From DATGFB01 sp032160545 (GTDB lineage: Bacteria; Actinomycetota; Actinomycetes; Mycobacteriales; Jatrophihabitantaceae): DNA of 10,028 nucleotides. The notes under the pieces were generated by a model. That model was not told the origin of the DNA, searched no databases, and was given only the letters and a program-made list of their open reading frames with translations. Location: NCBI GenBank assembly GCA_032160545.1, contig JAVHVN010000155.1, positions 1 through 10,028 on the forward strand. The letters are read 5' to 3'. Of this stretch, positions 6,559 to 10,028 are shown in pieces. The position numbers were made by a program, and so were the translations under genes. Every line of letters starts with the position of its first letter. The first letter of the stretch is position 1.

Positions 6559-7516
6559 GACGGCGGCGGTGCGCGTAGCTGCTGATCACTGTCCGGTGCC
6601 GCGCATCGTCCGGCGCCGCCGCGGCCGCGGCGTGGTCGACGCGGTCCTTCGCCGGGTCGTCGAGCTTGCGGGTGTCGCGTAGCTCGGCAAACGGCACCTC
6701 CCCGGGTAGTCCGGCGAGGATGGCTCGTTCGCGCTGGGTTTCGGCGTTGGATTCGGCGCCGAGCAGGATCGCGATGTTGGTGATCCACAGCCAGACCAGG
6801 AAGATGATCACGGTGGCAAGCGCGCCGTAGGACTTGTTGTAGGAGCCGGAGAATGAGACGTAGACCGCGAACAGCGTCGAGGTGATCATCCAGACGACGA
6901 CGACGGCGAGCAGGCCGCCGGCGGAGATCCACTTGAAGGTGGGTTGCTTGACGTTCGGTGTGGCCGTGTAGAGCAGGGTGACCATCATGTTGATCAGCAC
7001 GATGAGCACCGGCCATTTGGCGATGTCCCAGATCAGCACAGCGGTTGAGCCGATCCCGAACGCGCCGCCGACCTGCTTGGTGATCGGCCCGGTGAGCACC
7101 ACGATCGCCGCGGCGATGAGCAGCATGATGACCAGCACGAAGGTGGTGAGCAGTCGCACCGGCGCGGTCTTCCAGATCGGTCCTCCCTCATCGACGTCGT
7201 AGGTGGCGTTGGCGGCGCGCATGAACGCCGCCACGTAGCCGGAAGCCGACCACAGCGCGAGGGCAAGTCCAATGATGCCGGCGATACCCGCGGTGCCTGC
7301 GCGGCCTTGTACCTGGCTGACCACGCTGTGCAGGAAGCTGTTCACCCCTCCGGTCGCGACGTGGCCGACGTTGTCGAGCACCTTCTGGGTGGTCGACTTG
7401 CCCAGGAGCCCGAGCACGGAGACCAATACCAGCATCGCCGGGAACAGCGCCAACACCCCGTAGTAGGTCAGCGCGGCGGCCCGGTCGGTGATGTCGTCGT
7501 GCTTGAACTCGCGCAC
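6551..7516 (-). CDS. YihY/BrkB family integral membrane protein
   Basis: A 321-residue inner-membrane protein with about six membrane segments. The YihY/virulence-factor-BrkB signature is seen in ITDRAAALTYYGVLALFPAM near the N-terminus, LALALWSASGYVAAFMRAAN, FKWISAGG, and SYNKSYGALATVIIFLVWLW towards the end. Members were once called ribonuclease BN; the actual role is unresolved, with envelope homeostasis or transport suggested. The start GTG at 7516-7514 follows directly on the TAG of the upstream gene in the same frame, with no gap and no obvious Shine-Dalgarno. Family members usually have a further stretch of about 15-30 residues before the REFKxDD segment, so the N-terminus may be shortened. 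The hydrophilic Ala/Arg-rich C-terminal tail ends beside the protease remnant and may have been altered by it. Confidence 0.9.
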   Translation of the reverse strand: MREFKHDDITDRAAALTYYGVLALFPAMLVLVSVLGLLGKSTTQKVLDNVGHVATGGVNSFLHSVVSQVQGRAGTAGIAGIIGLALALWSASGYVAAFMRAANATYDVDEGGPIWKTAPVRLLTTFVLVIMLLIAAAIVVLTGPITKQVGGAFGIGSTAVLIWDIAKWPVLIVLINMMVTLLYTATPNVKQPTFKWISAGGLLAVVVVWMITSTLFAVYVSFSGSYNKSYGALATVIIFLVWLWITNIAILLGAESNAETQRERAILAGLPGEVPFAELRDTRKLDDPAKDRVDHAAAAAAPDDARHRTVISSYAHRRRLV

Positions 7517-7789
7517 CTACCGCGTCTCATCCCGGCGACGCCACTTGAGCAGGCGATTGATCCGCAGCAGCGGCGGGTATTCGCCGGGGCCCGGAGCGTT
7601 GATCCGTGCCCGAGTCTCCGCGTCACGCGCCTTCGATTCGGCCCGCTCCGCGTGGGTGGCGCAGTCCGGGCAGTACTCGTCGCCCCCGGCCAGCCGAGCC
7701 CAATCCCGTACCCGCGACCGGCCCTGACGTTTCTCCGGGTTCACTACCAGCGAGGTACCGCACCGTCCACAAACGAACACCACCTCCAA
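7517..7789 (-). CDS. Small zinc-ribbon protein of unknown function
   Basis: From TTG 7789 the frame encodes 90 residues. Two CxxC pairs (CGRC near residues 7-10, and CPDC about 40 residues later) form a probable zinc ribbon, followed by a charged, Arg/Ala/Glu-rich helix and a basic C-terminus (LLKWRRRDETR). The start is uncertain. TTG 7789 lies about nine bases after a G-rich Shine-Dalgarno-like stretch (GGGGGAGGGGG); GTG at 7783 or 7780 are alternatives. The frame remains open to 7930, but the upstream part lacks coding character and contains a strong hairpin, so I exclude it. It is immediately upstream of, and probably co-transcribed with, the YihY-family gene. The zinc-ribbon suggests a nucleic-acid or protein-binding adaptor, but no family was recognised. 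Confidence 0.62.
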   Translation of the reverse strand: MEVVFVCGRCGTSLVVNPEKRQGRSRVRDWARLAGGDEYCPDCATHAERAESKARDAETRARINAPGPGEYPPLLRINRLLKWRRRDETR

Positions 7790-7798
7790 GGCGGGCCC

Positions 7799-7817
7799 CC
7801 TCCCCCTGCGGGGGAGG
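7799..7817 (-). promoter_or_regulatory. Leader hairpin covering the ribosome binding region of the zinc-ribbon gene
   Basis: CCTCCCCC (7799-7806) and GGGGGAGG (7810-7817) form a perfect eight-base, all but AT-free stem around TGC. On the minus strand the 3' arm contributes to the G-rich stretch just before the TTG start at 7789. If transcription begins near 7817, the hairpin would be at the very 5' end of the mRNA and could hide the ribosome binding site. Confidence 0.5.
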
Positions 7818-7823
7818 TTAGGC

Positions 7824-7853
7824 ACCGTAGGAACCAAAACCGCCTCAGTCGAA
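7824..7853 (-). promoter_or_regulatory. Possible promoter of the zinc-ribbon/YihY pair
   Basis: On the minus strand TTCGAC (7853-7848) and TACGGT (7829-7824) are separated by 18 bases. The -10 fits the actinobacterial TANNNT pattern; the -35 is weak. The start of transcription would fall near 7817. Confidence 0.25.
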
Positions 7854-7987
7854 CCGAACCGGGCAAGGATGAGGCGCCTTTGACCACGACAATGGCGGCG
7901 ATCAGGCCGAAACCTGGCGGCCCCGGACATCCGAAACCCCCGCGCGGGCCACTGCGTGCTGCGCGGTGCACAAACTCACACATCGCT

Positions 7988-8037
7988 AACGGGACGAGGC
8001 CTCAGCTCAGCTCAACACATCATGACAGCGTCCCGTT
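7988..8037 (+). repeat. Nine-base inverted repeat directly before the small reading frame at 8039
   Basis: AACGGGACG (7988-7996) is the exact inverse complement of CGTCCCGTT (8029-8037), with 32 bases between. The spacer contains a short direct repeat, CTCAG repeated in tandem (8001-8010). The right arm ends one base before ATG 8039. It could be a regulator site or a leader stem-loop. Confidence 0.4.
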
Positions 8038-8038
8038 T

Positions 8039-8274
8039 ATGGCGACGATCGTCCGGTGCGGCAGCGAGGTCCGTGACTACAAGATCAGCGACGGCAACGG
8101 TGTTGTACGAGCGTGGTTGTGCGGCGTTCATGCCCAGCCCCTGACGCAGTTGATTGCCGGGCACGACCGGTCCCAGGCCGGCGTCGGCGGACCAGGGAGG
8201 AGAGGATCTTGGACGCGCTGCGCAAGAAGCTCGACGATCAGGATGCTGACCGCAGACCTCCGCTGGCGGACTGA
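8039..8274 (+). pseudogene. Small Cys/His-containing reading frame, apparently frameshifted
   Basis: From ATG 8039 one frame reads MATIVRCGSEVRDYKISDGN and continues through RAWLCGVHAQPLTQLIAGHD. C7, C28 and H31 (CGVH) could belong to a small zinc-binding fold. Around 8190-8200 coding character moves to the next frame, which reads REERILDALRKKLDDQDADR and ends with PPLAD and TGA at 8272-8274. Both halves have strong G/C at third positions and sensible composition, while the alternative frames do not. Adding one base in the GGGAGG region would join them into a protein of about 78 residues. No Shine-Dalgarno is evident before 8039, and no family was recognised. It may be decayed, mis-sequenced or two unrelated fragments. 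Confidence 0.4.
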
Positions 8275-8456
8275 GGACCTAGGTACCGGTCTCGGCAGCT
8301 TCTTCCGGACCACGCTGCGCCCGCGCCGTCTGTGGGGGCTCCCACGGTGCGACAGTCGTCTCAGCCCGCCGATTGAGGCACCGGTCGGCGGCCTTTGGCG
8401 TTGACAGTTCGTCTAGACCTCTGGCGCGTCGCGTTGACGGCGGCGATGCTGTGGCC

Positions 8457-8482
8457 CGGGAGTACGCACCCCCGTACTCCCG
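8457..8482. repeat. Inverted repeat A, ten-base perfect stem
   Basis: CGGGAGTACG (8457-8466) pairs with CGTACTCCCG (8473-8482) around a six-base CACCCC loop. There is no T-run. It stands five bases from a second, longer hairpin. Confidence 0.6.
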
Positions 8483-8487
8483 CCAGC

Positions 8488-8526
8488 CCTGAGCCCGCCG
8501 GTTACTTTCCACTCGGCGGGCTCAGG
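8488..8526. terminator. Inverted repeat B, thirteen-base perfect stem, probable terminator
   Basis: CCTGAGCCCGCCG (8488-8500) pairs perfectly with CGGCGGGCTCAGG (8514-8526) around a 13-base loop. The stem is GC-rich and lacks a strong U-tract on either side (GTGTT follows on the plus strand), as with many actinobacterial terminators. It lies between convergent units: the small plus-strand frame at 8039-8274 and the minus-strand E2 gene ending at 8907. Alternatively it could be a mobile hairpin repeat. Confidence 0.5.
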
Positions 8527-8692
8527 TGTTCCAAACGGAGCGATGCCCTGACGCGTGAATCCGCCGATTCGTCAGGAACGTCGCTCACCTTGCTGGTGCC
8601 CTGGCTTCATGGTCATTTAATGGCCCCAGCATGCGACTCGAGACAGACCGGCTACCGCTGGACCCGGCCACCCGGTGCCGCGGGTGAAGATC

Positions 8693-8830
8693 ATGATCGG
8701 CCGCGCTTCGGATCTCCGAGTCGTTGTCCAGCGTCGCTGGTTGAACCTGGCCGACATCGAGGACGGGATCGGCCCCGGGTCACCAACTCGGAGTCGGCCG
8801 AGGTGCGAGAGCTGAAGAAGCGCAACCGAA
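8693..8830 (+). mobile_element. Degraded IS3-family OrfA (transposase subunit) remnant
   Basis: One plus frame encodes RRWLNLADIEDGIGPG (about 8732-8779). After a one-base shift at the GGG near 8778, the next frame encodes VTNSESAEVRELKKRNR (8779-8829). Joined, this resembles the helix-turn-helix end and leucine-zipper start of IS3-type OrfA (pattern RWL, ADIEDG, PGVT, ESAELRELKKRNR). Upstream, GGATCTCCGAGTCG (8710-8723) fits the GISES helix in yet another frame, with further indels. After 8830 the similarity stops; no OrfB, DDE residues or terminal repeats were seen. It is a dead fragment. Confidence 0.6.
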
Positions 8831-8906
8831 GACGCCGGTCCGTGGGTCAACCTGTAGGCATGTACGCGGGCCCAAAGAAGCGGTTCGCCGGGTATTCCGA
8901 GGTCGG

Positions 8907-10028
8907 TCAGGCGAGGATGGTGACCGGATTCTCGAGCAGCGAGACGAAGGCGTGCATCCACTGCGCAGCCACCGCTCCGTCCACCGGCCGGTGATCGACT
9001 GACAAGGTCACGTGCATCACCGTCCCCACCGTAACCTTTCCGTTCTTGACGACCGGCTCCTCGACGGCTGCCCCGACCGCGAGGATTGACGCGTGTGGCG
9101 GATTGATGATCGCTGCGAAGTCGCGCGTCCCGAACATACCGAGATTCGTCACGGCTACCGACCCACCGTCGAGCTCGGACAGCTGTAAGCGCCCGGCCCG
9201 CGCTCGTTGCGTGAAGTCCTTGGTGATGGACGCGATCGCGCTGACGCTGAGCGACCCTGCATTGCGCACTACCGGAGTAACAAGGCCTGACTCCGTCGCG
9301 ATCGCTACGCCGACATCGATGCTCGAGAAACGTCGGATTGCATCCGGCGTCCAGATCACGTTCATCGCCGGAACCACCTCGTGCGCCCGCGCAACAGCCT
9401 TGATCACCAGATCGTTCACGGAGATGCGCGCACCGGCGGTTTCGTTCAGGCCGCGTCGCAACCGCAACAGGCGATCGACTCGTGGCGCACCGGAAAGATA
9501 GAAGTGCGGTGCGGTCTGCATGCTCTCGGTGAGCCGCGCTGCAATCGTTCGCCGCCGGCGTGAGTGCGGAGTGTCGTGGAAGGCCGCTGAGGCCGATGTT
9601 GTTGCCGCGACCGGACGGACGTCCTCGCCCGAGTCGGTGATCGCAACCGGCGAACCCTGCGCGGCAGACGCCTTCCTGGTCGCCGTGCCCTTGTCCGTGA
9701 TCGCTGCTTCGACGTCACGGCGGATGATGCGGTGGGCGGGCCCCGTGCCACGGATTGCGGCGACCTCGAGACCGGCCTCGCGAGCCATCCGCCGTGCGAG
9801 CGGGCTAATGAAGATGCGTCCGTCGGAGCCGTAGGCCATGGTATGGAGCGCGGGCCCGGTGGCAGGCGGAGCGTCGGTTGCCGGCGCGGTCGCGTTCTCG
9901 GCTGGTGGTTCGTTGAGCCCGTCCTCGGCCCCGGACGGCCCAACGCCCAGTTCGACCAGCAATGAGTCAAGATCGCCGACCTGTTCGCCCACGGCGCCGA
10001 TGACCGCGATGGGCTCCCCCACCTTGAC
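8907..10028 (-). CDS. Dihydrolipoamide acyltransferase, E2 of a 2-oxoacid dehydrogenase complex (5' end outside window)
   Basis: This is the C-terminal 373 or so residues of an E2 subunit; the N-terminal lipoyl domain with its lipoyl-lysine lies beyond the right edge, and the frame is still open at 10028 (KVGEPIAVIGAVGEQV is the end of that domain). Counting from the first in-window GTG-type codon at 10022, an Ala/Pro/Thr-rich linker is followed by a peripheral-subunit-binding domain (about 70-108: ISPLARRMAREAGLEVAAIR), a second linker, and the acetyltransferase core (about 150-371). The core ends with the active-site motif DHRPVDG (H344, D348) and has ESGLVTPVVRNAG and NLGMFGTRDFAAIINPPHAS. 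It transfers the acyl group from lipoamide to CoA in the cytoplasm. TAPHFYLSG resembles pyruvate-type E2s, but pyruvate, acetoin and branched-chain versions cannot be separated here. E1 genes are expected beyond the right edge. Confidence 0.92.
   Translation of the reverse strand, partial: VKVGEPIAVIGAVGEQVGDLDSLLVELGVGPSGAEDGLNEPPAENATAPATDAPPATGPALHTMAYGSDGRIFISPLARRMAREAGLEVAAIRGTGPAHRIIRRDVEAAITDKGTATRKASAAQGSPVAITDSGEDVRPVAATTSASAAFHDTPHSRRRRTIAARLTESMQTAPHFYLSGAPRVDRLLRLRRGLNETAGARISVNDLVIKAVARAHEVVPAMNVIWTPDAIRRFSSIDVGVAIATESGLVTPVVRNAGSLSVSAIASITKDFTQRARAGRLQLSELDGGSVAVTNLGMFGTRDFAAIINPPHASILAVGAAVEEPVVKNGKVTVGTVMHVTLSVDHRPVDGAVAAQWMHAFVSLLENPVTILA

Larger units (their letters stand above)
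8275..8692. other. Non-coding stretch with two strong hairpins
   Basis: No frame here has coding character or a recognisable product. The only clear structures are the two neighbouring inverted repeats at 8457-8482 and 8488-8526. A TTGACA occurs at 8401-8406 but has no partner -10 at a suitable distance. Confidence 0.5.

Noticed and set aside
7790..7930. Extension of the zinc-ribbon frame to 7930
   Set aside because: It crosses a strong hairpin and a possible promoter, is Arg/Pro-rich, and lacks a start with a ribosome site.
7307..8404. 365-residue plus-strand open frame
   Set aside because: It is antisense to the YihY and zinc-ribbon genes over half its length, with low-complexity composition; only the part from 8039 has coding character.
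8869..8994. Plus-strand frame MYAGPKKRFAGYSE... as a second IS protein start
   Set aside because: It runs antisense into the 3' end of the E2 gene and shows no convincing match to an OrfA or OrfB start.

Overview
The window is high-GC DNA with strong G/C preference at third codon positions, GTG and TTG starts, a class F-type sortase and many lipoprotein or secreted products. This points to an Actinomycetota chromosome, probably in or near Mycobacteriales. The left-hand gene pair resembles the Rv0449c/Rv0448c pair of Mycobacterium tuberculosis, which precedes the cyclopropane-synthase-like gene ufaA1. No RNA gene, CRISPR array or intact mobile element was seen.

Left block (1-2132, minus strand): an operon of an FAD-dependent oxidoreductase, a DUF1365 protein, and the start of a third gene. 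Each junction is a four-base GTGA overlap. The third frame closes after 32 codons, so that gene is either tiny or frameshifted; by family context it would be a cyclopropane-fatty-acyl synthase-like methyltransferase. The likely job is modification of membrane fatty acids.

Central block (2542-6120, plus strand): five genes with gaps of 33 bases or less, or overlaps. In order they are a secreted CHRD-like protein with a C-terminal sorting-type tail, a class F-like sortase, a lipoprotein of unknown function, a multi-pass DoxX-like membrane protein, and a cupredoxin lipoprotein. I read this as one transcription unit that builds a cell-surface module, possibly concerned with copper or redox chemistry. 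The cupredoxin has a one-base insertion that separates its leader and first copper ligand from the other three ligands. A candidate ECF-type promoter lies ahead of the operon.

Right-centre block (6232-7853, minus strand): a short zinc-ribbon protein and a YihY/BrkB-family membrane protein lie end to end, with a possible promoter and a leader hairpin. Immediately downstream is the broken C-terminal part of a trypsin-like protease, lacking its N-terminal half and carrying an in-frame TAG.

Right block (7854-8906) is mostly non-coding or decayed: a small frameshifted cysteine/histidine-containing reading frame, two strong adjacent hairpins, and a degraded IS3-type OrfA remnant. From 8907 to the right edge on the minus strand is the C-terminal part of a 2-oxoacid dehydrogenase E2 acyltransferase. 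Several independent one-base lesions occur in the window, so the choice between real decay and sequencing error should be settled before reading biology into any one of them.
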